From Lasiodiplodia sp. COLG20 (Eukaryota > Ascomycota > Dothideomycetes > Botryosphaeriales > Botryosphaeriaceae), in NCBI GenBank assembly GCA_009801085.1, contig VNWV01000009.1:248001-312000 (forward strand): a DNA stretch of 64,000 bases, read 5' to 3'. The notes below the pieces were generated by a model. The model searched no databases. It saw only the letters and a program-made list of their open reading frames with translations, and was not told where the DNA came from. Both the position numbers and the translations under genes were made by a program. Below are positions 1 through 11,925 of this stretch, in pieces (positions within the stretch are counted from its first letter, which is position 1; each line of letters opens with the position of its first letter).

Positions 1-93
1 TGGAATGCCAACATTTAAATTACTATCTCGAATACATCATCAAACATTATCCGCAAAGCAGCCAAACAACCCATCCCACCTACCCTCCCTCCA

Positions 94-3000
94 TCAGACC
101 GCCACGGTCTGATGCATGACATTCGCGCGATAACTATCCGACCTCTCCATCAACTCCTCATGCGTCCCCCGATCCACACACACACCCGCCTCAATCAAGA
201 AAATCACATCCGCCTTCGCAATCGTATGCAAGCGATGCGCGATCGCGATGACCGTCGTCCCCCGCGCACTCACCTTGTCCAACCCATCCTGCAGCAGCTT
301 CTCCGACTCCGCATCCAGCGCGCTCGTACTCTCGTCCAAAATCAACAACCTCGGATTCCGCACCAGCGCCCGCGCGATCGACAACCGCTGCTTCTGCCCG
401 CCCGAGAACTGGCTGCCGTTCGGCCCGCACAGCGTCTCGTATCCATCCGGCAGCGCGGTAATCACATCATGAATATTCGCCAGCTTGCACGCTTCCTCGA
501 TCTCCGCCTGCGTCGCGTCGTGTCCAGGTGGAGCGCCCAGCCCGACGTTGAACGCCACGCTGCCCTCGAACAGCACGCTCTCCTGCGGCACGAGCGAGAT
601 GGTGGCGCGGAAGCTGACGTCGTCGCCGCGCAGCTTCGTCACGTCGACGCCGTCGATGGCGATGGCGCCGGATGAGGGCACGTACATGCGTTCGACGAGC
701 GAGATGATGGTCGATTTCCCGGCACCGCTGGGACCGACCAGCGCGGCGAACTGCCCCGGTTGGACGTCGATGCTGAGGCCCTGGAGGACCTTGACGTCGG
801 GGCGGGCGGGGTAGGAGAAGTGCACGTCGCGCAGCTGGACGCTGGAAGCGGAGGGGTGGGAGGGGTTGAGGTTCTTGGGCTCAGCGGTGCCCTCCAGGTC
901 GGAATGGTGGGAGGAGGCGACGGTCAGCGGACGCACGTGTCCCTGCATCTTCGACGAGCCGATCTGGATCAAGCCGAGTATGCGAGCCATGGCGGCGCGC
1001 GCGTTGGACAGCTCCGGGGCGAGGGCGAACATCTGGCTCCAGAGGAGAGCGCTCACGAGGAGCGAGAAGACGACAATCATGAACTGCGTCTGCGTGTAGT
1101 TCCCGTTGATGATCTGCTTCGCGCCCCACCAGTACGCCAGCGCGTTGACGAGGTTGCCCAGGAAGTACGTCATGGCTTGCCAGAAGCTGGCTTGCATGGT
1201 CACGTTGAGCGTTTCTTTGCGAGGCCCGCTGAGGGAGCGCCGGTAGGTGCCTAGCGTTTCGTCTTCGAGCGAGTACGATGCGATCGTCTTGATCGAGGTT
1301 ACGGCTTCGACGCCGATGTCGACGGACTTGGTGTAGGCGTTCTCGTGCTTCTCCTCGAAGGCGCCGAGGACCCGGAGTTCCATCAATCCGGCGCCGAGGA
1401 GGAGCGGGACGAGAGCGAGGCAGACGAGGGCGATGCGCCATGCGATGATGTGCGTGAGAATGATCGCCGCGAAGAGGTTGACCGTGATGGAGAACAGTGT
1501 GCCGATGACCGAACCGGAGAAGCCAGCCAAGGCATTGCCATCCCGGGTGATGTAAGCGAGGAGCAGGGCAGGAGACCGCCCTTCGGATTGATGCCATTGG
1601 AGGTCTTGCTCGAAGAGCGAGCGAAACGAGAGGACCCGGACCGTATAGACGACGTGCTCAGACACCCAGCCGAAGCCAGCCCAGCTGAAAATGTTGGCGA
1701 AGAACTCGATGACGGCCAGTACAAAGAACATAAGCCCGTAGAAATCTCCACGGTCTCGGATGCTGGCCGGCGTGTGACAGAGACTGAGACTGCCAACCGT
1801 GTTGCCGAAAATCACTGCTTCGCCAGAAAAGGCGCCACCGACGACGATTGAGCCTAGGAAGGCGAAGGCGACGGTGAGCAGGTGCGGCCGGATGGCGGGC
1901 GTGTAGCCTTTCACCAGGGCCCAAAGAGACTTCTTTGGAGTCTCGGGCTCGGGCTCCTCTTCTGCTGCCGACTCGGCGACGGCGGCCTCGCTTGTCGAGA
2001 CCTGGGCTTTGTCGGCGTTCTCGTGTTCGTCATCGGACAGACTCCTCTTCTCAATGTCGCCAGTCGACGTAGAAGGCCGGTTGGCTTTCTTGATGCTCTG
2101 GGTATCGGTCTCTGCAGCCGTGGACTTCACCGTTTGCAGTTTGACCAGATCAGCATACGCTCCGTTCTGGGCCATCAGTTCCGAGTGAGTTCCCTGCTCC
2201 ACAATGTGTCCCCTGTGCATGACAATGATGTTATCCGCGCTGGCAATGGTTGACAAACGATGGGCAATGGTGATGATGGTGCGGCCACTGGTGATGTTAG
2301 AGATAGCCCGCTGGATACGTTCTTCGCTTCGGGAGTCCAGGGAAGCGGTTGCTTCGTCAAGGATCAAAACCGGAGGATCCTTGACCAGAGCTCGAGCGAG
2401 AGCCACACGTTGCTTCTGCCCACCACTGATCAGCCGTCCACTTGAGCCTACTGTTGTGCCGTATCCGTGCTGCAAGGCAACAATGAAGCCATCAGCATCT
2501 GCAAGCGTGGCAGCCTTCTTGACCAGGTTGACGATCTCGACGAATGCAGCGCCCCGTTTCTCTGCCGCAGCTATCATCTCAGTGCCCTCTCTGATTTCAT
2601 GTGCCAGCTCCGCAAGCTCCGAACCGAGAAGTATTGGCTTAAGATGCACATGAGCCGGATCGCTGGAATTGATCAGGCCATGTGCAATATTCTCCAGCAG
2701 CGAACGATCGAGAAGAGATGGTTCCTGCTGAACCAGGCCCATGAAGCCCCTCAAATCACGGGCGTTCAGTTCCTGAACATCCTGGTTGTCGAAGAAGACT
2801 TGGCCATGCGTGGGATTGTAAAGACGTGTCACTAGACCCGCAATCGTCGATTTGCCACTACCAGAGAGACCGACAAGAGCTGTGTGCTTATTGGGAGGAA
2901 TGCTGAAACTGATGTTGTCAAGGACCGTGATCTCAGGCCTGGAGGGATAGGTGAACGACACATTCCTGAACTCAAAGCCAGCTCCGCTTTCCGGAAGAGC

Positions 3001-4114
3001 AAGGTTCGAAGAGGTTGTTCCGTCAATCAGGGGCTCGCGGTCCATATCTCCACGCAACTTCCGGAACGAGGCGACAGCTGCTGAGAACAGGTGGATGAAC
3101 GGAGCAACCTGACTCAGGAGCAGGGTGGCTGTTGCCTTGTGTTAATGAGAAATCCACAAGAGCCGGGGAGCTTAGCCTACCTTCAATCAGGATAAAGATG
3201 ACGGTGAATGTGGCACCCACTGTAGTGCCATTACCATTACCTGCCACTGAGGCTGCGATATTCCTGCTTCCCTGCCAGAATGCAAGACCGTTCGCGGAAT
3301 AGGCAATGAAATACAAGACTCCCGACTGTATGCCAGTCGCCGTAGCCTTCTTGATACCTTCCTCTTCAGAAGACTTGAGCGCTTTGGAGAACTTCTCCTC
3401 CAGCCTGGCATTCGCACCGAACGCCTGAACCACGACAATGTTGGAAAGAGCTTCAGAAGCAATGGACGCAGCTGAAGCAGCATAGCCAGATACGAGACCA
3501 GAATATTTTTCAATATAATGGCTTCCGACAAACGACATCAAGAAATAAGCTGGAAGCAACGAAACCAACATCCCGGCCAAGCGGTCATTCTTGATGAATG
3601 CCACAATGTACGCCGTGACGAAGAAGGACACGCTCGACAGACATATCCCCACCTTCTCAGAGGTGCCTGACCGAATCGTTTGGATGTCGCTGTGGAGTCG
3701 AGAAGCGACTTCGCCTGGAGGTAAGTTGTCGAAGAAGGAAGGCTCCTGTCGCAACAGGTTCTGCAGGTAGTTCTCCCGCAGTCTCTGGGCTAGCCGTGCA
3801 CCGTTGAGACTCCAGCAGAGGAGATGGACGTAGATCAAAACGAACTGAGCGATGGCCAGATAAACAATGATCAGGATTTTGCTGTTGATGCTGGATTGAT
3901 ATCCGGCCCCCGACTCCGAGTCGTCTTGCTCATTACAAGTTGCCCCGTTAAAATCGTCGAGCAGCTGACCAAACAAGATTCCAATGAGAGGGAAAGGGAC
4001 ACCAGACGCGATGGCAGCTGCAATGCCCAGCAGTAGCGTGCCCAAGTCGACCTTCGAAGGGTTGCCCGCCAGAAGCAGGCTGGGGTAGCCCGAGAGTTTC
4101 TGGAGGGCCTTCAT
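94..4114 (-). CDS. ABCB-type full-length ABC transporter (SitT-like by context)
   Basis: Two exons, 4114-3181 and 3128-94, joined by a 52-nt intron (3180-3129), give about 1,322 residues. The order is TMD1, NBD1, TMD2, NBD2, as in P-glycoprotein/MDR exporters of the plasma membrane. NBD1 has Walker A GLSGSGKS, signature ISGGQKQR and Walker B ILDEATASLD. NBD2 has GPSGAGKST, FSGGQKQR and ILDESTSALD, so both sites look catalytically complete. The start at 4114 puts a short cytosolic N-terminus before the first membrane helix. It is divergent from a siderophore-type MFS gene and close to a SidJ-like hydrolase. In Aspergillus fumigatus an ABC gene (sitT) sits beside mirD and sidJ in the fusarinine cluster, so a role in siderophore handling is a reasonable inference. 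A general drug exporter is the alternative. Confidence 0.9.
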
Positions 4115-4737
4115 CGAGATTGCAGGTTGACGGTGCCTGACTGCAATCCCTGTCGAGGATGGTTATCATTCCGTGCATGAAAGAGGGGCGAGGGAACTTA
4201 CCGGTCGTCGGTCACTCGCGTTGTGGCGCTTCGCTAAAGGAAGGCAGACGCGTCGAATCCGTGTGAAGGACGATATGGATACTAGACCAGCCTTCGCAGC
4301 GGATTTTGTACTGCATGTGAGCAGCGCCTTGAGTGGCCGATAATGGGGAACGCCCATGGGTGGGCCCCCTGCCACGAATGCATGACACATCTTATCAGAT
4401 CAAAATTTGTTTCCCACGGGACTGGGCCACGAAACCGGCAGGGAAAAAAAAAAAGTAGCCCAATAATGGCCCCTCGGACTTAGGTTTTCAGCCGAAAGGC
4501 GGCCATTCGCTTAAGCCGCCACCGCGCAAGCGCGAATCGTACCACACCGTCCTTTATCGGCCACGCCCCCGATCCTGCGGCCGCGTTAGCGCTCCTCACG
4601 CCGATGTGCGAGGAACGGACCGATGGGCCGTGGCGTGGGCTCTTAAAGATGTAAACCGAGCTTCCCTGGCCCAGCCCGTCTCGGCGCATCAGATGGTCAG
4701 TCCCCTTCTATTCTAACAACATTGTTGTTTCCCCAAC
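4115..4737. other. Divergent intergenic region between ABC and MFS genes
   Basis: This 623-nt stretch separates two divergent start codons and is presumably a shared promoter region. It contains one perfect ATCWGATAA-type site (annotated separately) and a short A-run near 4445. I see no convincing gene in it. Confidence 0.6.
4392..4400 (-). promoter_or_regulatory. SreA-type iron GATA-factor site
   Basis: The plus strand reads TTATCAGAT, the reverse complement of ATCTGATAA, a perfect match to the extended ATCWGATAA element bound by the fungal iron repressor SreA. It lies about 340 nt upstream of the siderophore transporter start and about 280 nt upstream of the ABC transporter start, so it could serve both. 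Confidence 0.6.
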
Positions 4738-6679
4738 ATGGCGTCCACGCTGCGGAAATTGTTTTTCCCAGCCCCAGAACCGACTACGCCGGAGGGCGGT
4801 TCTCACAACGCTGAGGGGCTCGTCGAGCCAGACTCCAAGGCTCCAGCTGAAGCTGTCCATCCATCGTCATCGAGCGAGCAGCAACCCGACGAAGCAGCTC
4901 AAGATGGTGTCGCCCAGGCCGAAGCCATTACCTTGGTGTGGACCAAGACGTCGCTGGGATGTGCCTACATACTGCAAGTTCAAACCTGCTCCAGCGAGAA
5001 TAACAAAAAACAACTCGCTAACGGAAAGATACAGAATGTGGTGTTTGTACTTTGTCAACGCTTTCCAGTCCCAGATCACCAGCAACGCGTCAGCCTACAT
5101 CACCAGCGACTTTGAATCGCATTCCTTGATCCCTGTTATCGCCATCGTGTCCAGTATCATGGGAGCAGCAACTTACATGCCTCTCGCGAAAATTCTGAAC
5201 CTCTGGGACCGCTCTGTTGGTTTTGCACTGATGACTGGATTCGCAACCCTCGGGCTGATCCTGAGCGCGACCTGCTATGACATTGCCACTTACTGTGCAG
5301 CTCAGGTAAGCCATCTATTTCTCACCTCTTCCGCTCTGTGATTCTCACCATTCCGCAGGTGTTCTACAGCGTCGGCTTTGCTGGTATCATCTTTTCTATC
5401 GATGTCATCACCATCGACACGTCGACGCTTCGCGATCGAGGTCTTGCTTACGCGTTTACCTCTTCTCCCTACATCATCACCGCATACGCAGGTCCGGCTG
5501 CGGCGGCCCACTTTGTCCAAACCAACTGGCGCTGGGGCTACGGTATTTTCTGTATCATCCTTCCCATCGTTGCAACGCCGCTTTTCTGCCTTCTGCAGTG
5601 GAACCGGCACGTGGCTAAGAAGAGGGGTCTGCTGCGGGCGAAGGAGAGCAGTGGAAGAACGCCGTTGCAGAGCGCCAAGCACTACATCATCGAATTCGAC
5701 AGTGAGTATATTACCACGTTCTGACAGGGTGTTTTACTAACCATTCGTAGTCCTGGGAACGTTTCTCCTGACCGCGGGCCTGGCACTCTTCCTCCTGCCC
5801 TTCACCATCGCCAGCACGACGGACAAGGGCTGGAACTCAGCCTCGATGATCGTCATGCTCGTCATCGGCATCCTCTGCCTCTTCGCCTTCGCCGCCGTCG
5901 AGCGCTGGGTCGCGCCCGTCCCGTTCCTGCAATGGGAGATGCTCGCCACGCGCACCATCCTCGGCGCCTGTCTCGTCGACGCCACGTACCAGATCTCGTA
6001 CTACTGCTGGAATGACTACTGGACGTCGTATCTCCAAGTCGTGTACGGCGTCAGCATCGAGACCGCGGGCTACATCAGCAACATCTTCGACGTCGTGTCA
6101 GGCGTGTGGCTCCTAGGCGTCGGCCTCTGCATCAAGAAGACGGGGCGGTTCCGCTGGCTGCTCCTCTGGGCCGTCCAGCTCTACATCCTCGGCATCGGGC
6201 TGATGATCTACTTCCGGCAGCCGCACTGGGGCGTCGGGTACAACGTCATGTGCCAGGTGTTCCTCGCGCTGTCCGGCGGCACCATGATCATCGTGCAGCA
6301 AGTCGCCGTGCTCGCCGTCGCGGACCACAACAACGCCGCGTCGGCCCTGGCCTTCCTCAACGTCTTCGGCAACATGGGGAGCGCCGTGGGGAGCAGTATT
6401 TCTGGTGCGATTTGGACGCACACGCTGCCGTCGGCGCTGCGGCGCCTGCTGCCCGACGAGGCCAAGGCCGACTGGGAGACGATTTACGACTCGCTCGACG
6501 TGCAGCTGAGCTACGAGCGCGGCACGCCGATTCGGACGGCTATTCAGGCGGCGTATGCGTTTTCGCAGAGCAAGATGCTGATTGCTGGCACGTGTATCAT
6601 GGCGCTGTCGCTCGGGTGGATGTTCCTGATCAAGGATTTGAAGGTCACGAAGGCGCAGACGAAGGGCGTGTTGTTCTAA
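4738..6679 (+). CDS. Siderophore-iron MFS transporter (MirB/MirD/Str type)
   Basis: Four exons (4738-4973, 5035-5305, 5359-5701, 5751-6679) give 592 residues. The first intron has a GC-AG boundary (GCAAGT donor, CGCTAAC branch point, ATACAG acceptor). It is the only choice I found that restores the frame into the first helix. A hydrophilic N-terminus of about 70 residues precedes a long hydrophobic protein consistent with a 14-helix MFS. The early W-T-K-x-S-L and W-x-L-Y-F-V-N segments resemble fungal siderophore importers. The family takes up ferric siderophores by proton symport at the plasma membrane. Neighbouring iron-GATA sites and the downstream SidJ-like hydrolase support that role; the substrate (fusarinine/TAFC or another siderophore) cannot be told from sequence. 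Confidence 0.88.
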
Positions 6680-6780
6680 GCGCCGTGCATTGCCGAGGGA
6701 AGGGAGGAAGGGAAGGGAAGCGGGCCAGGGTTTGCTTTCGGGGCGGGACTCGCCGCTGGGGAGGGGCACGGCACGGGAGA

Positions 6781-6810
6781 GCAGGGTAGCAGGGTAGCAG
6801 GGTAGCAGGG
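6781..6810. repeat. Short tandem repeat, 8-nt unit (GCAGGGTA)n
   Basis: Three full copies of GCAGGGTA followed by a G-rich partial copy. It lies just after the MFS stop codon, in the presumed 3' UTR. No function is evident. Confidence 0.8.
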
Positions 6811-6830
6811 GGGGTGTTGAAGCAACAAAG

Positions 6831-6839
6831 TTATCTGAT
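6831..6839 (-). promoter_or_regulatory. SreA-type iron GATA-factor site
   Basis: The plus strand TTATCTGAT is the reverse complement of ATCAGATAA, a perfect ATCWGATAA match. It lies about 700 nt upstream of the SidJ-like start codon. Confidence 0.55.
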
Positions 6840-6952
6840 CCGGAAGTTGGCGTTGAATAGTGTACCATGGCTGTGGTTCTCCACCTGCTGGATCGTGCGC
6901 GGCTAAGCGATGCCATGCGAGCTTGGTCAGCTTGGCGTTACGTTCCAGAATC

Positions 6953-6961
6953 TTATCAGAT
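6953..6961 (-). promoter_or_regulatory. SreA-type iron GATA-factor site
   Basis: The plus strand TTATCAGAT is the reverse complement of ATCTGATAA, a second perfect match in the SidJ-like promoter. Two sites on the plus strand, ATCAGATAT (7153-7161) and ATCTGATAG (7194-7202), differ from the consensus only at the last base. Confidence 0.55.
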
Positions 6962-7529
6962 TTTCCATCTTGGCGGCTTTTTCCCCAGCCAGACCTCGCT
7001 ACGGATAACTAGGGTGGTCGTGTGATCGGCGGTGAACAGGTCTCCACTCGTGCGAGATTTTCATTTGGCTGCAAGAGCGGGGTGTTTTTGCTCCAGGCCG
7101 CATCGTGGCGTCGAGGGCATCGAAGTGCGGCGGCGCTGACCCCGGCAGGCGGATCAGATATCGGCAATGTCCGGGATACGAGGCTAAAAGCGGATCTGAT
7201 AGCACCCCGCCAGCCCGTGCGTGCCGTTTCACCAGAAAAATTTCATCGGCAGCCCGAAGCCACCCAAGCCGCCTCGGTAAAATGACTAAAACTGCAGCTC
7301 CCGATGATGCAAGAATTCTGCTCACAAAGCTGCGGCGGATCGTTGCCGGTCGAGAGGGGCCCGCGGCCCGCGATGGCCTGTATCGGAGGTCTACGCCGGG
7401 ATCCACGTGGCCGCTGACGATCACCAAACAAACGGAGTCGGCATTAACGTTCCTTTTTGCTTCCGCAGCTGTTCTTCCTGTTCCAACGACGTCTGAACTG
7501 CCGTCGCGTCTCTTGCCTTGCACTCCAAC

Positions 7530-8667
7530 ATGGCGTACTCCAAGTTCTGGCCCAAGGGCGGCGTCCCGGGCATCCTGCACCATTACGTACGCCAGCCCTC
7601 CGCGCCCACCAATCCACCATGCCTCTCTCGCTGATTTCCCCCTCCCTCGTGACAACATGTAGACCGAGAGTCTCATGACCTTCGAGTTCACCACCAACAC
7701 CGTCCGCAAACCCCACAGCCTCGTCTTCATCGGCGGCCTGGGCGAAGGGCTCGGCTCGACCTCGTACATGGCCGACCTAGCCCGCGCCCTGCAGCCGACC
7801 GAATGGTCCCTCTTCACCCTCAGCTTCACGTCCTCGTACAACTCGTGGGGGCTCGGCCACCTGGACCGCGACACGGACGAGATCGCCCAGTGCCTGCGCT
7901 ACGTCAAGGACTACAAGACGGGCAAGTACGGCACCGCTGACGGCAAGCTCGTCCTGATGGGCCACTCGACCGGCTCGCAGCACGTGCTGCACTACCTCTA
8001 CCGCCCCAACCCGCACGTCTCCGCCAAGCCCTTCGACGCCGAATTGCAGCACGTCGAGCGCCTGCCGCTCGACGGCGCCATAATGCAGGCGCCCGTGTCG
8101 GACCGCGAGGCTATGCAGTGGGTGCTGCACTGGGGCTGGCTGGGGAAGACGCCGAGCGAGACGCGTGCTGTTTTTGACGAGCTGCTCGCGCTGGCGAAGA
8201 AGAACGCTGGGGATGAGCAGACGTGTGATTTCTTGCTGCCGCTGCACATGACGTCGGCCATCGGCTACCAGAACACGCCGCTCAGCGCGCGGCGGTTCCT
8301 GAGTCTGGTCAGCCCGGAGAGCCCGCAGGCGCCGCGGGAGGATGACTTGTTTAGTTCGGATTTGAGCGATGAGCATCTGAAGACGACGTTTGGCATGATC
8401 CGTCAGCGTCAGCTGTTGAGGTATAAGCTGATGGTTATGATGTCCGGCGCGGATCAGTCGGTGCCGGATTGGATTGATAAGGAGAAGTTGATGGCGAGGT
8501 GGAGGAATGCTACTGATCATGATGGGGAGGCGAAAATTTGGGATCAGGACTTCAGTGGTATCATACCGAATGCTTCTCATGCGCTGAGCAACGATGATCA
8601 GGCTGAACCGCGGAGGGATCTTTGCGAGAGAGTTTTGGGGTACTTGTACGCAACAGAGAGAGTGTGA
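7530..8667 (+). CDS. sidJ: SidJ-like siderophore hydrolase (DUF1749 alpha/beta hydrolase)
   Basis: Two exons (7530-7586 and 7663-8667) around a 76-nt intron encode 353 residues. The short first exon ends in GILHHY and splices to TESLMTFEF, matching the conserved N-terminus of this family. The nucleophile elbow is GHSTGS near residue 117, and HAL near residue 334 is a candidate for the catalytic His. SidJ-type enzymes hydrolyse ester bonds of fusarinine/triacetylfusarinine after uptake, releasing iron inside the cell. The gene follows a siderophore transporter and is preceded by iron-GATA sites, which supports the assignment. Another DUF1749 esterase activity is the alternative. There is no signal peptide, consistent with a cytosolic enzyme. 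Confidence 0.85.
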
Positions 8668-9045
8668 TTTCATTCGTAATACCATATTGGGCTGCCCTGT
8701 GCGTGTTTCTTTATAGTTGGAAGTTGTACATGCAGAAGGGGTAGTGGTATATCACGAACCTCGAGAATCAAAAAATTTAGAATTATACCTCGATATATTA
8801 TTCATCAGCTTCTCACTTTCTTCAAAAGTTTTGTCGGTCTCCCGTTCGACAAGCATCAGGATCCTATTGTTTTAAGAATTAATTACTCGTGAGTGGGAAG
8901 GTTAAGTTTAATTTCTAATCAATGCATAGAATAATCTACAAGCTATCTGTAGGGCGGCGTAGAATATATATACGCACCAGTAGCTGCCAAGCAAAGAGAG
9001 GCGAATATCATGGAGTGACTTGATACATCGTCAGATATGCGTTGC
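8668..9045. other. AT-rich intergenic region
   Basis: This is 378 nt of AT-rich sequence between convergent genes. It probably holds the 3' UTR of the SidJ-like gene. No gene or clear element is visible. Confidence 0.5.
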
Positions 9046-11925
9046 TTAAAGTACACGATTTGAGATCGGAAGCACCACAGCCTCGGCAAACTCATTTCGA
9101 ACGTCTTCGCCAGATCTTTCTTCCCCTGTGTACATGGAGAGGCAAACACGAATCGATTCAGCGTAAGCATCTCCCATGTAGGTGCCCGCAATCTTGATGT
9201 AGGACTCTAGTAGCTTTTGACGAATCTCTTCAGGCGAACCCGGTATTTTCTTGAAGATATTTGCCACAGTATCCCACAGAGCAATCTCAAGAAGCATCAA
9301 ACCTACGCTGTAATAATTGAACTCCTCTCGGTATCTCTGAATCACGCGAGTACGTTCGGGGAAACGAAGGTAGGCCGGGTGCTGGTAGTCATTGAGCTGC
9401 TTCTCCTCATCTGGCCCATTTGAGAACGCTGCGTCCTGGTTTACACGGCTGTGATTGAAGCCAATGAACACGGGTGACACCAATGATTCAGCAGGGCTAC
9501 TGAAAACCCCAGGAAAGAAGATAACGTTGAAGGAACAGATGCTTTTGTGGAGCCAGCCGCTCTTGTGGAAATCCAAAACATGGGAGGTTAAAACAGTGGC
9601 CAATTTGAACTTTTGTGTAAGCGATGGCTGTTTCTTTCTGGATGATGTTTTATCAATGATGTCTTTCAGACTCAGAGGATCAGAGTTCCTTGTCCACGGT
9701 GGTAGCTGATGAACGAGACCGAATGAATGCCTTGGTCCGTCATGGTAGTATCCTAGGCAGCGTAGGATTGGAAACATGGTCTGATTCGGCAGAACAGTTC
9801 TGAGAGATGCAATATCTCTGATCCGCTAGATAAGTTCCGGAACGCGGGATACCCACTCGCCGTGGTATTGAGTGATTTCGATAAGAACTTTTTCATTGGA
9901 TTTGGCGAACCCTGACAGGAAATGCCATGCGAATGGTTTGAATGGGCGATCGAGCGATAAAATATCCAGGAGTGGTGCTTTCTCCGGTAAGCGCTCGCCG
10001 GACGTCATGGACGAGATTTGGCGCATGGCTGCGAGGAGAAGGAGACGGCGGGGCTGATTGTGAGCTGCTTCAACATACGTCTCGTCAGCATCCGTGTTGA
10101 TTTGAACATCCGTCGCCAGAAGGTCGGGATATTTTAGTATGGCTTCTTCAAGGTGATGCGACATTGCCCTCCGAGTAGAAACTGAATGCATGTCCCAAAG
10201 ATCATCGGTAAGCTTTTTCAAATTGTAGCAGATGTTGTACGCAAGACGACGCTCTCCACTGCATTGCTCCCGAACGAAGGCTGCCTCTTGTACCGTCCGC
10301 TCCCACAATTCGACAACTCTTCTCAGCTCTTCAAACTTGTGATTGCTTGATAGCCATTCTCCAAGTCCAGTCTCGGGCGTCAATCTCACAGTCTGCGCCC
10401 AGACTTCAATCCGTTGAAACTCAATCTGCAAGTCCAGTTCATCGCTACTTCGAGTGGATTCGGCCAATTCTCGAAAATTTCCATAGGTATTCATCAAGGT
10501 TGTTCGAACCAGCGAGGAAGTGACTCGCTCAGCCTTAGGCCTATCCTCTGGCGCGATTGTGAGAATTTCCGAGATCAGGAGCGAAAGTGACTTCTGCCAC
10601 ACATTCGAGGAATTGGCATCCAAGAACGCAGCAACCACAGGATTGATCCCTTCCCTGGTGTAGAAACGGCCCATTTTGATGCCCTCTCTCTCATCCTTGA
10701 ATTTTCTCTCTAGCCGAAACTTCTTAATGCGTTCTGAGCCAGAGATCGGAGAACCACTGGCGTACGCGAGGACTTCAGTAAGGATATAGCCAAATGACCA
10801 TATGTCTCCTGCACGTCCCACGGAACTAGGGACAAGGCCGTCCGTCAATCGCTCACACTCAGGAGCTATGAAGTCTCCCTCGCCGTACTTGAAATGTGAC
10901 CTTGATCCATCCTCCTCCTCTCGAAGCCGTGATAAGCCAAAGTCAGAGAGCATCAGCCGTCCCTTGGAGTAGAGTATGTTTGCAGGACGTATGTCGCAGT
11001 GGCGGCCGATCTTGCTGACATTGAATGCTGCCGCGAAGTATGGATGCACCGCTTCAAGGGCCGAGGAGAGACCCCAAAGGGCGTTGCACCATTCTGCACC
11101 TGTTTCAAATCCAGGCTTTGGAGATGACGGTGTCAGGATGTCATTGAGGTCTCCTTCTGCAAACGGTAACAAGAGATGGTAGGTGTCCTCTTTGATAAAC
11201 GCCGTGATAAGCTCTATTATGCACGGATGTCTGAGGCACCTGAGCATGGATAGGACTCGTAGCTCATTCTTGAAATCTTCTACAGGACCTTTGCTGCCAT
11301 ATTTGCTAACAACTTGCTTGCAGGCCAAATACGGCTTCATCCCATGAAAACAACGTCAGAATTAGAAATCCAGAATGACAGGTAGCACTGGTACTCACCG
11401 AACCCTCCGTATGGTGGATCAGCGAATTATGAGGCATGATTTCGATTTTGTATATGTCTCCAAATGCTCCCTTTCCGGTGTGCAAAGTGCGTGATGTGGA
11501 GGGAAGAATTGTCTGACCATCCAGTTCGCGACACGCTTGGTCGTTTCGCAACATAGGTGCCAGAAACTTCCACTGCTCTTGGAGGAATCGTTGCCTTTTT
11601 GTAGCATTCGTGACGATATTCGAGATCGTTGGCTCATTGAGCGGTAGTTTGGAGTCAAGGTCTCTGCCGGAGAAATTGTCCGATTCAAGAAAGCGGAGAC
11701 TGAATCAACATTATTGATCACAACAAGTGTCGCGAACAGCCTAACACCATTCTTCAAAATAGGGTTAACAACTTCTTCTCGTTCGTAAGATTGGACTTTG
11801 TCGTCAAGTAGGGAAAGGATTTTTTCCGTGGTGAAATACTCGATCAAGCGAGGAAGAGGAACGAATTTCTTATGCTCGAAGTTCGAAACTTCGAGCTCAT
11901 AGAGCTCATCAACAGCAGAAGCCAT
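9046..11925 (-). pseudogene. Degraded kinase-like protein with second DUF7580-like kinase-fold region
   Basis: The reading starts at 11925 with a helical N-terminal region. It is spliced once (GTGAGT intron 11398-11335) into a protein-kinase domain with an ACK lysine, HCDIRPAN catalytic loop, SDFG and APE motifs. A second C-terminal region resembles the kinase-like domain found with HET-s/HeLo proteins. Two lesions break it. Near 11683-11692 the frame shifts by one base while homology-like text continues in the other frame. At 9826-9828 an in-frame TAG interrupts the protein, with coding-like text continuing in the same frame to the TAA at 9046. CAG to TAG would fit RIP-like C-to-T change. 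A 72-nt intron (9852-9781) could remove the TAG but has a weak donor, and it would not repair the frameshift. Confidence 0.65.

Larger units (their letters stand above)
6680..7529. other. Intergenic region with iron-GATA sites
   Basis: This 850-nt region is the 3' end of the MFS gene and the promoter of the SidJ-like gene. It contains two perfect and two near-perfect ATCWGATAA elements and a short 8-nt tandem repeat. I see no supported gene. Confidence 0.6.

Noticed and set aside
6113..6916. A 267-residue minus-strand open frame opposite the siderophore transporter
   Set aside because: It is antisense to strongly conserved MFS coding sequence and has no family resemblance. High GC at third positions explains it.
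6999..8685. Long minus-strand open frames opposite the SidJ-like gene
   Set aside because: They are shadows of the sense gene, with no splice or domain support.
9781..9852. A 72-nt intron that would remove the TAG in the kinase-like gene
   Set aside because: It would keep frame, but the donor GTATCC is weak, it would cut out well-formed coding text, and the upstream frameshift would remain.
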